The notes under the pieces are model-generated. The model was not told the origin of the DNA. It was given only the letters and a program-made list of their open reading frames with translations, and did not search any database. This document shows, piece after piece, positions 22,401 to 33,649 of a stretch of 64,000 bases of DNA. A program made the translations under genes and the position numbers. Every line of letters begins with the position of its first letter. The stretch's first letter is position 1. The stretch comes from Brevipalpus yothersi (Eukaryota; Arthropoda; Arachnida; Trombidiformes; Tenuipalpidae): contig QZCP01000067.1 of the NCBI GenBank assembly GCA_003956705.1, positions 124,001 through 188,000 on the forward strand. Direction: 5' to 3'.

Positions 22401-22998
22401 TTTGAATAATGCTCTTCACATAGCATGTCAAAAGGGACACTTGACGACTTGTAAAGTTCTTCTCAGTGAATCAAACATTCAAGCGGACGCTTGCAATATA
22501 AGAGGTCAAACGCCTCTCCATTTAGTTGCACAGGTTGCCAAAGAAAGTGCCGCCACTATTTTTGAGCTGTTCATCAGCACTGAGCCAAATTTTCCAATCA
22601 ATAAACAGGACAACGATGGAAATACTCCCCTTCTTCTGGCGTATATTAATGGGAATGTAAATCTGTGTCGAGCTCTTGTACGAAGCAAAGCATGCCTAGG
22701 AATCAGTAACAAGAATGGAGTCAACCTTTTTAACTGCCATGTAGCGAGTAAAAATTTACTCTACAAGCTATTGGATCATATTGTCGAAGAGCCGGTGTGG
22801 ACGGAGGGCGATGCCTGCTCCGAATGTAATAATAGGTTCACTCTAGCTCTACGTAAGCACCATTGTAGACACTGTGGACGATTATTATGTTCACGTTGTT
22901 CGGCAAAAATGACCACAATACCTAAATTTAATTTAAACCGATCTGTTCGTGTTTGTGAGATTTGTTATGATGTGTTAGAAAAAGGATTTTCAACTTGA
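19474..22998 (+). CDS. ANKFY1: Rabankyrin-5 (BTB, ankyrin repeats, FYVE), 1174 aa
   Basis: The protein is a Rab5 effector. It binds PI3P on early endosomes and promotes macropinocytosis and endosome fusion. Order of parts: an N-terminal helix with heptad leucines (1-40); a BTB/POZ domain (about 55-165, with YSDLTIHM and KFVLSTRS); about twenty ankyrin repeats (about 215-1090). A Ser-rich insert (about residues 545-585) sits within the repeats. A C-terminal FYVE zinc finger has the motif RKHHCRHCG and the later RVCEIC pair. Length and domain order match animal ANKFY1 closely. The frame is open 37 codons further upstream, but the ATG at 19474 is preferred: the family starts there, and TTCCATTCCAG just upstream looks like the acceptor of a 5'-UTR intron. 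The whole 3.5 kb coding region lacks introns, unlike most neighbours. Confidence 0.96.
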   Translation: MSESEVRKLREHLTLLQGQYVDLISKSSAIERQYNLLQAHRGDIKNDSFASRILRTIADLFDKKEYSDLTIHMRERDLKVHKFVLSTRSNKWADDLSSVSELDWTGLIDHEIGELVLRWAYTDELDFKGLKDKELSILKIIKLAQRFDLSPLVKKGEESLIPSVTVHNCVQIYQSAVEIKANRLKSHCSEMMSTYWNDLLPQDFASIEAGTLLDIFKEKTKYPLHSAIQNRREDVVLLCLFDWRSSGSLKTRIDEPDESGNTPLILAMEIDDDQFSIAKMLLDNSANVDARDGTFKTSLHRAIERKNELAIRFLLKNGASVDISTPKDELTPLHLLCSQRWVSKELVLEFIEKGANPDLQDGDGNTCLHIAIKSFNVEVFSILIRAKPKSLDTMNKEGFFPLSLGLSQLCTNRVFAEELIKAGASVDSFNPSNRNFLLHSAILDHNEEAGLFLIENGAKVNSTNRRGETPLHLAAASGLERIAQRLIENGAYLSVKTTSSISSLDPYSPRGDDETYNRTPLHLAILNNHENIIRIILEGSKKAGKSISNNSSSPSSSPSSPNSNASSLSTAETASLHSINSPSRLNLDIKDSNDETPLSIALRLKLLDIAQLLIDEGADPNIQDSNGYTLLHKAIMSGDSRGALFLLNHGADISLSTPKSETPLQLAVNHELESVLIDLCSKGADVNTLDVNGNSPLWNALERENEDIASILVQYDCDTNCWGEGPDKCWQTMLHRALDENNEFIAIFLIRSNCDHNSPRRKSPSGGGEQEALDGQTPLHMACAWGLEQVVQHLLEFGANVNAQDAEGKTPLHEAIYYQHGTITSTLLRHPSINLNLRDKNGNTPFATAMNIKNNKAAQEILNRDPNSAENYDSKGYNFLHTAIKKIDIESVLFLLSIHVNVHSRVQDTLQMTPLHLAVEIGSELIIRNLLLAGANINDVTSQKQTSLHLAAEHDHSSICSVLLDQKIDFDAKDANLNNALHIACQKGHLTTCKVLLSESNIQADACNIRGQTPLHLVAQVAKESAATIFELFISTEPNFPINKQDNDGNTPLLLAYINGNVNLCRALVRSKACLGISNKNGVNLFNCHVASKNLLYKLLDHIVEEPVWTEGDACSECNNRFTLALRKHHCRHCGRLLCSRCSAKMTTIPKFNLNRSVRVCEICYDVLEKGFST

Positions 22999-23149
22999 TA
23001 GTGGATCAAAAAAGTCATCTCAAAAAAACTTGTCTAAATTTCTAAAGAAAGATTCGAAATCTTAATATATCTGCTATTCCCCTCTATTTCTATCTTTTTT
23101 AGTTCAAAACATTTGTTAAATTTCACTGAGCTATTTCTTGAGAAAATGT

Positions 23150-23155
23150 AATAAA
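23150..23155 (+). terminator. polyadenylation signal of ANKFY1
   Basis: AATAAA about 150 bp after the stop. Confidence 0.7.
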
Positions 23156-23441
23156 GGCCAGCAAAAGAGTTTACCTCATCATGTCAATAAGTTATTCTCA
23201 TTTGAATTGCCGCTCACTTGCTCACTTATTCATGTTTCATGTTGACCGGTTTGTTTACATCACACCTATTCATCAGCTTTGTTTATGTTGCTCAATACAC
23301 TTGCATGCTTATCTTCGTTCTGTGCTCATGAGATTTCGTAGAGATCGAGATCGAGATCTAATGTCATTTAACTTAAATCGTCTCAAATTATTTGATTACT
23401 GAATTTGTTCCCCTCTAGTTGTGAATTCACAAAGTATTGAA

Positions 23442-23845
23442 ATGACCAACACGATCAAATTAGATGAAATTGATTTGGAATTTCTTCCACTCATCTATGA
23501 CATCATAAGAAGGTGAGAATGCTGTGCTACAGCTGTTGTCGATTCAATTCGGTTTCATAATTTCATATTCTCAACAGTATTGAAAAGGAAATGAACGAAG
23601 GAGGTGGGACTGGAAGTCAAAGATCAGGACCAAGAGAGCAAACAGAGGTCCACAACAAGATTCAAGCTCTCACAGATAAGTTTAAGAAAGCTAAAGAAAA
23701 ATTGATGATGGTGGAAGGAATCGATGTTACCAGAGATCAGCAACTTAAAGAACTAGATTTGTTGACCAAACAATTTGAAATGAAACGACAGCTCTTGGCC
23801 CAATATAAACACTTTTCGCCGATCGATAGTTCTCTTCAAGCTTGA
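23442..23845 (+). CDS. MED9: Mediator complex subunit 9, 112 aa
   Basis: Two exons (23442-23512 and 23578-23845) flank a 65-nt intron and split an Arg/Ser codon. The N-terminal part contains FLPLIYDIIRS, the short conserved MED9 motif. A low-complexity Gly/Ser/Arg link follows. The second half is a single long helix pair, from about HNKIQALTDKF to LLAQYKHF, with the family's GIDVTRDQQLKELDLL segment. MED9 sits in the middle module of Mediator in the nucleus and relays signals to RNA polymerase II. Its length fits animal MED9. The gene starts about 290 bp downstream of the ANKFY1 poly(A) signal. Confidence 0.88.
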
Positions 23846-23886
23846 TTTTTGTTCACCGATCTCGAAATTTTCACAAATGATTTACA

Positions 23887-23892
23887 AATAAA
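23887..23892 (+). terminator. polyadenylation signal of MED9
   Basis: AATAAA 42 bp after the stop. Confidence 0.75.
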
Positions 23893-23899
23893 ATTACAT

Positions 23900-26094
23900 T
23901 AAAAATGCAAATGCAATGAGATTAATTTGTTGTGCGATAGAGAGATCATGAAAATATGGTCTATTTTTCTTTCTTTTCGGTTGAATAGGTTAGAATTCAT
24001 GAGAAATAATCCGAGTTCACACCTCTGAACTTAACGCGAACAATGCGAGAGTCTGTTGTAGGACTCATGAGTAGCTGACTCTCGTGGCTGATGGACGAGA
24101 AGAGGATCGGCAGAATAGCTAGGCCAGAGCGAAGTGTTATTGCGACAAACCGTTGAGTGTTAAAGGTCCTCCAGCTACGGTATTCGATCAACGGAGCCAC
24201 TCTTGAGAGTCCTCAGAAGGTTAGGTACTGGTGGTTTATATTTTCTAATAGAGCAAAAGTGGCTATCAAATTAACTCATATTGACTTGTGTTGGGTTGAT
24301 TAAGAGGAAAATGAGAGTGATTTGGTCCCACGCTTGGACCAGTCCTTTCTTGCGCCCTCCAGCGATTATCAGTCCGATTATCGGTCATCTTTGGTAGCTC
24401 ATTTTGACCGATCCTATCTCGAGTACAGTTACTCGAAGCGAATAGATGCCATGAACGTTTTCTCTCTCTCCCTCTCTCTCTTTCTTTCTTTTCTCCTTTC
24501 TTTTCCACCATGTTTCTGCTTATCACAACATGAGTTGACTCATTGTTCAGTTACGATCTCACACACTAACTTCACTTATACCCACACTCGAAACAAGCCT
24601 TCTCCGTGAGACCAGGAGCGGAAACATGACAAATTCTTTGGCTCCCTGAAGCTCTCTGTTCATGGTAACAATTTTCCAGAGGAAGATACATGACTGATAA
24701 TCCTCCCCAAGTTCGACCTCTATCATCAGTGAGATCATGAACTCGTGCCCAGTCACTCATAGATGAGCGATTAATATGAGTTCGATCCCATTCGGATGAT
24801 ACTGATATTTCCTTCGATTCCGTTTCCCGCCTTCGCCAACTATGATACTTATTTAGCTGAAAAGCCAGTGTGATTGAGAAGTGGCAGCGAAAATAAAACA
24901 GTACTGGAAAAACGAAGCTGTCAGGACATCAAGCGAACGGGGAAGTATATCGGCTGCCTGTTGGCCTAGGACGCCCACCAAGCGATTCTCTGCTTCACTG
25001 ATCTGAACGCGCTTGGACGAGCATTCAAGCATTGAGCAAGCTCTTCGATGATGGTAAAAAAGTAACATCGTGACGATGTGATGAAAAAAGCTAATTTGTT
25101 GAATGCTAATTGAAATTGTACTCCACAACACTGATCGATTTTTTCCCAGCATTCACTCTTTTTACTCTCATTCATTCACTTGGGAGATGATGCTTTCGAT
25201 TATGAAGGACTTCTCCGGTTTCTCCCCACCCATCGGTACATCGATACATTAATCTCTTGCAGAAGTTAGCACATTATCATTTTTGACCGAAATATGCTTT
25301 TTCTTCTCGCTCGTTGGAAGCAGAAAACAAGGGTATCAAAATATTGGAAAGATAGATCATGAATCCAAGTGATCGAAGGAATCAGGACCGTGAGACATAT
25401 TTTCTCTCTCTCTCTCCCCATTGAGTTGGTCTCAATAAACCAGTCGAATAGAGTTAATTGATGTGGTGAGAGAAGCATATTGCTTTTGGTGAGCGATGGT
25501 CATCTTGTAGCTTTACACTATGAAGACAGACCCTTCAGAAGTTTTTCGTGGTCGCGTGCTCAATAAAAGCTGATCATTGTTCTGACTTGCTAGAAGTTGC
25601 ACTATGAAGTATCTTGGAGCATCATCGAGGAGAACGGCCGATGGTGGGAGTGATGCTGATGCTGATCTCTCCTCCAGCCAGCATCCGGAGCAAACGCTGG
25701 ATCTATGGTGAGCAAGATGAGTTGAGCTCAGCCAATCGGATAGCCTAGGGTGGGATTCGCAACCATCTTTGGTGGGACGATATCGTTGGTAAAGTTTTGA
25801 CGCCATGGTAAGTGGAGAATGGATGTTGCTCCATGGATGGGCTCAATTGGTAGGCTGTGGTGAGGGAGATTCCCGAGTTGGTGAGAAATTAAATTGAATT
25901 TGATGTGGCAGTGGCTCTCTTGCTTTCTCCTCCTCCGCTATCTCCATCGTTTTCCTCTATCCTCATTGAATCAGCCGCATCCTTGCTCGAAGCCCGCAAG
26001 TTGGCTCACCAAATTCTCTATAATCAGTACCACGAGATACAATAGCTTTCGAAATTGTTTTATTAATAATCATTGTGTGCTAACTGATTTCATC
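23900..26094. other. intergenic/upstream region of repo
   Basis: 2.2 kb without a convincing coding exon. It probably holds the repo promoter and 5'-UTR; no defined element could be identified. Confidence 0.4.
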
Positions 26095-28268
26095 ATGGAC
26101 CCATCATGGTATTTTCAAAATTATGATTTCAATCAAGTTAATCAATCCACTCTGCCCAATATTAGCACGTTCTACTCATCCAGAGAGTCTCCTTACTCTT
26201 CGTCATCATCTCCATCATCCTCTATGATATTGAACGATCTGACACCCGTGAAATTAGAGATCGAGACATCAGCCAACACAAGTCCGAATTCATCTTCTTC
26301 AAATTCCAACGGTGATTCGTGCCATAAGTTATGCAGAAATGGTACCAATGGAAACAATCCTGCTAGCCAGCTCAAGACATCCAACAGTTCTGGAGATGTT
26401 AATCCTACTCAATCCAATCAGAGTCCCACCAATCAGTCGCGATGCAGTTCCTTGATAAAAAATGAGAATCCCAATCCCAACAATTCTGGTAACAATGCAA
26501 GCAGTTCGAGCAATCGAAATTCCCAAAATTCTCAAAGTGGTACACCTTCCAAGAAGAAGAAAACGAGGTGAGTTCATTTTTATTCTCCTTGCATCTGATT
26601 CATTAGCTACACTTCTTATTGAGTCTCTGTGGGTAGTCGATGATCATCAGAATTGATAAACTTATTGTAACGAGTGAAATGGAGCAGAAATGAATCAGAT
26701 GGATATATAAAATCCTGATGAGAGCAATTTCAAGCAAGTTAAGCTGGAAACAAATGATTTCTGATGAAAATTTTCTCGGTTTCATTGATTCAAAGAGATT
26801 GAAGAGAGCCATAGTCATGCTAATTCCTTTCGATGCTATGGAAAAAGTATCAGTGGAAACTTTTTGAGACAGTGTTACGATCGAGGGCATGTTTTCTTAA
26901 GCTAAAAATGCAAATAGCCTAGCATCATCTGATTTCAGTGGAAATTGCGACTTGTGTTTGATAATCTGAGAGGCTAGAATAGCTTGAGAGGAAAAATGTG
27001 TACAATTGTTGGAGCATGATGAAGTGTCTCTTCGAATTGAGATGGGGTGCTGGTTCATAGAGGCGACTAAACGAAACATGCGACTATCAAAGAGCAAGTT
27101 ATTCTGGAAAAAAGTGAGGAAGCGCTTCCATGAATTACCGCTATTCGATGCTAGCTTATTCGTTCGTTCATCAGATGATGAATGTTGCTCCCTTTTTGCA
27201 ACATCCTCCGAACACTTACTCTCCTACCAGCGACGACTCTATTGTCAACTTTAATTGAGTCAAATTAACTTTTCTCTTTTCACAAAGTCTATGTACGGTT
27301 GTCATCTATTTCACTTGTCCGTCTTCCGTTTTCTTCTCCTCTTCTTCTCGCCTTCTTTCTCTTCTTTCGGGCCTATTGCACCGTTTTATAGGACAACTTT
27401 CACGGGATTCCAATTGGAAGAGCTGGAAAAAGCGTTCATTTGTGCCCCATATCCGGATGTTTTTGCACGCGAAGAGCTGGCAGTTCGCTTAAATTTGAGC
27501 GAGTCAAGAGTACAAGTTTGGTTCCAAAATCGACGTGCCAAGTGGCGCAAACATTTACCACCCCGCAAGTCTCTAATGCACAACACACTAAGTTCTAACC
27601 TCACCAAATCACTATGTTCGATGGGACAATCTATGATGCAAGTCTGTGGGGGCAGTGCTGGGGGTGGCGGTGGTGGTGGCAGTGGACCTCCGATAGGGCA
27701 ATCAAATTCAAGTGGTCCTCTCATTCACCATCGACCTCCTCCTCCGAATCAACTTCAAAGCACTCACGGTTCCGTCAGTGTGTCCCAATCCTCTCAGCTT
27801 GTTCATCACTCTCAAGTCACATCAAGTCTGACTACTATTGGCACCTCGAACAGCTCGTGTGCCTCTCATCCATGTACAAGTGTGACTGGTCTGAACGTTT
27901 CGACTGTTCCCTCCAGTCAAAACTTGCCGCCACCTCCACCCCCACCCCCACCATCAGCGTCTTCGTCACCCAATTCGCCACAAAGTCATCAGAAATATGA
28001 TCCCTCACAAAATTCGAACAACATCTACCCATCACAAGCGCCATTAAGCGACTTTATCTCGCATCCAATGGAATCGTCGTGGTCTTTCCAAAATTGCTAC
28101 GAATTTGCACCCATTCATCACTCAAGTCCTCCCAATGGCAATCATAACTACACTCCTGTTACTCCTCATATTGTCACTCATGGCTACTACATACCACCAG
28201 AAACTTACGACATAATTGAGAGCAACGATTTGCTTCCTTCAAATGTTTCCATAAAATCTGAGCTCTAA
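26095..28268 (+). CDS. repo: glial paired-like homeobox transcription factor Repo, 449 aa
   Basis: Exons 26095-26567 and 27392-28268 join within an Arg codon at the start of the homeodomain. This gives KKKTRTTFTGFQLEELEKAF and then APYPDVFAREELAVRLNLSE, with recognition helix VQVWFQNRRAKWRK. The stretch PYPDVFAREELA plus the HLPPRK tail matches Drosophila Repo better than Arx, Unc-4 or Otp. Repo drives glial differentiation. The homeodomain spans about residues 154-213. Flanks are low complexity: Ser/Asn-rich before; poly-Gly, poly-Pro and Ser-rich after. The ATG at 26095 has a strong context (ATCATGG) and begins MDPSWYFQNYDF. The frame is open further upstream but contains no conserved-looking sequence. 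Intron 824 nt. Confidence 0.93.
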
Positions 28269-28702
28269 ACTAATGGTGAAAAGGCTCAGCAAACGGTTTC
28301 TAAGAAATCTTCACATAGAATCACTGTTCATTTTACCAAAGCACATTGTGTATGATAATATCCAATTTCGAACAATAACTCTTCTCATTTTTCAATGATA
28401 TCTCCTATCAATCAACCAATTTTTTTTTCTCATGAAAACCTATCCGAATAGAGAAACATCTTTTGACAAGAAAATGTCTAACTTTTCTTGCAAGAGTGAA
28501 AAACGCGTGCCTTAACGTCTGATTCGTGATTTCAATTCATCATAGGAGAAGTTGAAAAGCTATTCGCTCTCCTTTAATGGTTACTCTTTTAATCATGCAT
28601 CAGTCTGATTATAATTATAGAGTTCATTCATTACTCGGATTGCCTCTATTAAACTCATAAACCTGTGCGTACTGAATATTTATCTGTGTCTTCTGTATTT
28701 TT

Positions 28703-28717
28703 AATAAATGGGAATAA
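28703..28717 (+). terminator. polyadenylation signals of repo
   Basis: Two AATAAA hexamers within 15 bp, about 435 bp after the stop. Confidence 0.6.
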
Positions 28718-28719
28718 AC

Positions 28720-29578
28720 TCTCTTTCAATATTTGGAGTGTAAAAAATACTCAATCACCTGTTTGTGATCTGTTTTTTCTTTATTTCTGAGACACACTTG
28801 GCATGAAAGAACGAGGACAGCCATTGTCTGGAGGATTTTGCATCTCAAGAGCTAAAAATGATTCCAAGAGCTTGTGATCATGCCATGTCCGTGCACTTGA
28901 GAGATGAGCCTCTGACTTCCTGTGATTGATCGAAGAAAACAGAGGAGCTTGCAAGATCGCAAGTCTGTATAAGATCAGGTCGAGTGTATGATGGAGAATG
29001 AAGATGTTATAAACTAAAAGCTGAAAGGAAATGCAACTTTGATAATGTGATTAAAAACGGCGAACAAGACAGGATGCGAGTTCAATAGCAAATGTTTCTA
29101 ACTGTTTTTCTATCCTTATACTATTTGTCTTTCATCAACTGGCGCAAACTAGAATGAGGTATCAATCTGATCTCAAACTCTTGAATGACAGTGAGTTCTA
29201 GTAGTAGTAGTAGTAGTAGTAATTCTCGTCCGTTTCATTCATACATTGAGAAGCTTCTCCTCTCGCTCCCCCCTCCGATATGGCTGATTGTTTATCGCTA
29301 ATTTTTAGCCACTCATTGATGAGTATTATTTGCTCTCAATGAGCGAAACGTAAACGTAAACGTAAAAGGGGGGAAATGCTGAGGCAATAATTTGCCATCG
29401 AAAGTGATATTAAAACGAGTGGGCGACTCGCTGTTTCTATCATTCATCGAAAAGCGCCGATTCTCTCAGTATTTTAGGATTTCCTAAAAGCTCGCCATCA
29501 CTCTAGCCACTGATCACAAGTGTCCTTGGCTTCTTTTTCATCCAAGTTCTCCAGTGAAACCTGATCCCATTTTCAAAT
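28720..29578. other. intergenic between repo and the Ly6-like gene
   Basis: No coding signal. It holds a short (TAG)n run at 29209-29222 and three to four copies of CGTAAA near 29346-29366. Confidence 0.5.
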
Positions 29579-30421
29579 ATGGCACGATTTTTGGACACTT
29601 CAAACGGAATAGAATCCCGTATATTTCTATTACTGTGTATATTTTCACTTTCATCAACTCCAATTATCACAGGTTTGTCTTGCTAATCTATTTTTTATTT
29701 GATTGATTTTTCCAAAGTTGAGAAATATTTTCTCGAAATTTTAATGAGGCTCATCTATTCATCGTAGGAGTTTCCGGTGCAAATTCAACGAGTAGCATCT
29801 CAACTGGGACCACAACTGGTACCACAAGTGGCACGACAATTGGCACTTCAAGTGGTAAAGGGTCAAGCTTTTTGACCAGCTTGAGCACTATTAGTCAAAT
29901 AAATTCCACAAAACTACAGTCTGCATCTCAGTCCAAGATGAAGTGTTCAATCTGTTCCTCACAATCGCCTAAAGGAATGACCCAGGAAGAGATAGCGGCC
30001 ACTGGAGCAGTGGGTCATGATTGTGTGGCTAATCCACAGAAATACGTGAAAGATTGCAACCAATGGCGAGATAGCCTACCTGTCGAAAAATCTGGTTCCA
30101 TCAATAAGACTGTTTCCTTCACTGGTTGCTACAAAACTCAATTCGTTTATGAATATGATCCCAGTGGTAAGTTCAGTGTTATAAGAAAAATCTTATACCT
30201 TTCTAGCTATTCAAATTGCAGATCCTGATAAGAAGGAAGAGGAGGTAGTGGTACGTATGTGTGGCTTTTTGGGTAAACCAGGCTGTGCCAAAGCACCCGG
30301 CTATGGGACAACTCAGGTCATTTGTTTCTGTGATAAACCAGAATGTAATAGCGCTCAAAAACATTTTTCATCCATTCTGGTTATAACAGCTCTTTCACTG
30401 CTCACTATCAAAATGATTTAA
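29579..30421 (+). CDS. Ly6/three-finger-type GPI-anchored surface protein, 230 aa
   Basis: Three exons (29579-29672, 29768-30166, 30222-30421) with GT-AG introns. A hydrophobic signal segment (IFLLLCIFSLSS) lies near residues 15-27. A Ser/Thr/Gly-rich spacer of TGTT/SGTT units follows. The cysteine domain starts at MKCSICSS and ends with VICFCDKPECNSA, the C-x4-CN signature that closes Ly6/uPAR folds. A C-terminal hydrophobic tail (SSILVITALSLLTIKMI) ends at the stop, as expected for a GPI-attachment signal. Arthropod relatives include the Quiver/Sleepless group, which act at the cell surface on channels or in junction formation. The exact member is not assigned. The Ser/Thr/Gly spacer is unusual for the family and could be O-glycosylated. 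Confidence 0.78.
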
Positions 30422-30468
30422 TTAAGATACATGTTTCTTTCTCATCACCAAAGCTTTTTCCATCAATG

Positions 30469-31314
30469 ATATTAAAATTCCACCACTCATAAAGATTTCT
30501 GCTTCTTATCAATTAATAATAGCAACTAAAAAATTTCCTGATGAGAGTTGGACACGAAATGACATTACTTTGTATCTAGTATTAGCTCTTATGAATGAAG
30601 TTGACGAAATTTTCATTCAATTTGTTTTTATTCTTACTTTATAGCTCAATGACTAGGGTAATGTTTGAGCTAATTTTTATCGTGAAAAAACTAGAAAACT
30701 AGTAAATTGGAAAAAGTTCATGATATTGTTCAGCTCTCTAAAAAAATACGAGTCGATCATTTGATGAGAAAGTTCTGCTTTTCTCTGAAAACATTCAGTA
30801 TCTCATCAATTTAGTTCTATTGGTGGTAAAAATGAACAGGTAAAGATAACAAGCTTGAAAATAGAAGCTGAATGACACGATACCAGTGATTACGCAAGGT
30901 TATAGAAATTCTCAATGGCGCAATATCTAACACTGAGAGCGTTATGAATACATGTTATCAGTTCCATAACAAATCAATTTTTGGCCTGATCAACACGATT
31001 GCACGATCATCGCAGCATTCACCAATCATTTCTATTAAACAAAGGTTTTTTCTACCTATTACATATTACATTACATATTTTTTAGAGAATGATAATGAGA
31101 GAAAAACCTCTTTATTTGACGATAAACTTGATCAGTTGGTCAATTCTCATGATATGGCTCAAAAATTGATGGATTACGAAATCATAATAGTTATGAAAAA
31201 ATTACAATTGAATCTCTTGGAGATCAATGGCAGAGATTTTCATCCCTTTTTCAATATATTTTGATACTTGGTCTCAATTGAATTTTATTCGGAATGTACT
31301 CATAAAGTTTAGTA
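30469..31314. other. intergenic, no feature seen
   Basis: AT-rich. An ATTAAA near 30469 could be the poly(A) signal of the Ly6-like gene. The 106-codon frame at 30944 shows no domain or splice support. Confidence 0.4.
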
Positions 31315-31610
31315 TTAGAGTTTGAGGTTCTCATATTCCTCTACTTTCTTTCCCTGATCTCCGATCGATACCACATGGCCATTGGACTCCGATTCACTTC
31401 TAGGAGATGAGGTTGATGAACTGCGAAGATGGCTGGAAACTTTGACCATAAAGGTAAGAGCTCGCAAGCTGCGAAGTCTTTGAGCCATGCTCGAAGATGA
31501 TTCAGATATAACAATTTTAGGTTTAGGAATTTTAGGAATGTCTGTTTTGCCATTGGAATCATTTCGTCGTTTCAAAATAAACTCATAAGTGGATAGACCG
31601 ATGCACTCTG

Positions 31611-31686
<76 letters not shown>

Positions 31687-32889
31687 AAAAGAAATAATTT
31701 TTCACCATTCCAAGGCTTATCCGGAGATACATTTATACTTACTGAGGAAGATATGAAAGCATAACAGATGAATGAGCAGAAGAAGAATCACTCCTGATAG
31801 AAGAAGAGTAAACAAAAGTACAGAGATCCATGCAGTTCGAAGAGCAGGAGGAAGCTTGTCCAGTCGATAAGGAAGTACAGGAATCGGTTCAGAAGAATTG
31901 GTACGATTGTCCGTGGCATTAGGATCTGTAGTAGAAATTTTGATATAATAATAATGATGATTCATGAGGATAAAGTGATATGGTTATCGGAACTCCAGAT
32001 ACTCACTGTACAGCCAGCTCTGTTGGCCAAAATACGCGTGCACAAATAGAGAAGTGGTCACGAGAACAATTGTGGATCCAATAATGGCAGTTATTACACA
32101 GGTAATGAATAATCTGAGCAAAAATATGAAAAAGACTCAGAACACCAGCTCGATATCCAAATTTAGATTACAACAAATAAGAAGAGAGAAAAAAAATTGC
32201 AAAGTTTGCTGATCAATACCTGTAATTTCGATTTCCAACACAGTTGTTTAACCATTTACAATGGTGGTCGAATTCTGATACACATTTATTGCATACTGAA
32301 CAGTGTTTCGATTTTGGACCCACACTAACTTCACAAATGTAGCAAAATTGATTCTCAATTACATGTCTTTGCTTATCCGGATTGAATAGTCCCATTCGAG
32401 AGGAATTCGTACATTTGTACTTATTGATCACATTAGCATCCGCAGGATTGATGGAGATGTTGATGATGAGAATTACAAGATTGCTTACAAATGCTAAGGC
32501 GGAAAGAATAGTGATTAACCATCTCAATGTTGCACTTGGTAGAAATGGTACCAGTAAACCATAGTATATACCTAGGATAGAATAGAAAATGAAGAAATTT
32601 TCAATCCCAACCTGCAGCAAAATCAGGTGCAGAAATAATTCACTCAGTTCCAATTTTAGAATCGCCGGTCTGTAGAATTCTGGTGAGAAAATTTCATGAG
32701 GAATGTAAAATTCGATGAATACTCACCAGCTAGTATGAAAAAACATAAAAAAGCCATGATTTGAAGGGGATGTAATGGTGGAGTCCATCCATTGGTTCTG
32801 AACTTTTTAACCACATATGGATCACTTTGATTTTTAGAGTGGTTTGTATTTGGTTCCGGGTGGACTTTTGTGTGTGAAATGGTCCCCAT
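31315..32889 (-). CDS. DHHC palmitoyltransferase, ZDHHC1/11-like, 365 aa
   Basis: Five exons on the minus strand: 32889-32727, 32571-32220, 32113-32007, 31925-31743, 31607-31315. All borders keep the frame. The N-terminus carries NGWTPPLHPLQIMAF, as in ZDHHC1. Two membrane segments follow, then NPADANV, then the Cys-rich domain ending in FDHHCKWLNNCVGNRNYR. The catalytic DHHC is in exon 2. Two more membrane segments follow (exon 3, exon 4), then a Ser-rich cytosolic tail. Such enzymes attach palmitate to cysteines of substrate proteins at the Golgi/ER. An in-frame TAA upstream supports the start. The last intron contains the (GA)n repeat at 31612-31682, read as (CT)n on this strand just before the acceptor. 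Confidence 0.93.
31612..31682. repeat. (GA)n microsatellite inside the DHHC gene
   Basis: About 70 bp of GA. On the coding (minus) strand it is a CT tract ending four bases before the last acceptor, CGCCAG. Confidence 0.95.
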
Positions 32890-33649
32890 TTCATGGAGTT
32901 TGCATGGTTGGTCAAATTAGAACCATAATTCGGAAACAAATAGATTATACATTTGAGTATAACGGTAGATCCGATGTCCAAAATGAACCAATAACTAAGC
33001 CATGGCGTGATTGATTGATTGATTGATTGAAGCTAAATAACCGGAGAATCATCTCAAAAAAACATTCAAAAATTAAGAGAGTAATTTTAACCAATGTCCA
33101 TCACAAGGATTCTCTGTCGCCTAGGATAATGATACGTCCTGAAACATGCTGAGTCGAAGCATCCACCAGTGACATGAGCAATGGTTGTGGCTAATAAATT
33201 CGACGCAGAAAAGTTCTTTACCTCCAAACTGCCAAATATTAACAGTTATGTTGTCAATGTTAAGCCCTGTTCTTCCATTGAGTTTAGCTATTTTCGAAAG
33301 AGAGAATGGAAATCTTCAAATCACTTCACCGTAGAAGAAATAACTCTCTGTATTATTCCGAAACTAACAAATGAGCAGAATTCATTTGATAATAGTTGAA
33401 CCAGGAATTCCCTGGTCAGATTGAATTTGTTCAATTTAATCAGTAATCAAATAATTTTCACAAGGAATCAGTATGAGGCTGACAGAAAAATTAATTTGAT
33501 CGATGAGAATTAATTTTTAGGCATTCAAGACTTAGAACTGAATTTGAGATGAGAGAAAATTTCGAATGTTGCACAAATCTTTCAAAGCTTAGAAATCATT
33601 CTCTCAGTGTTGAGCAGGAACGATAAATTATTTGGATTTTGAATGAACT
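32890..33649. other. DHHC upstream region and DnaJ 3' region
   Basis: No coding exon seen. A (GATT)n run occupies 33009-33030. The 33181 frame on the plus strand is unsupported. Confidence 0.4.

Noticed and set aside
25894..26094. Upstream extension of repo
   Set aside because: Open, but no homeobox-family similarity; the ATG at 26095 has a better context.
29209..29366. Short TAG and CGTAAA tandem runs as a possible CRISPR-like or telomeric array
   Set aside because: Too short, no spacers, and in a eukaryotic intergenic region; simple repeats.
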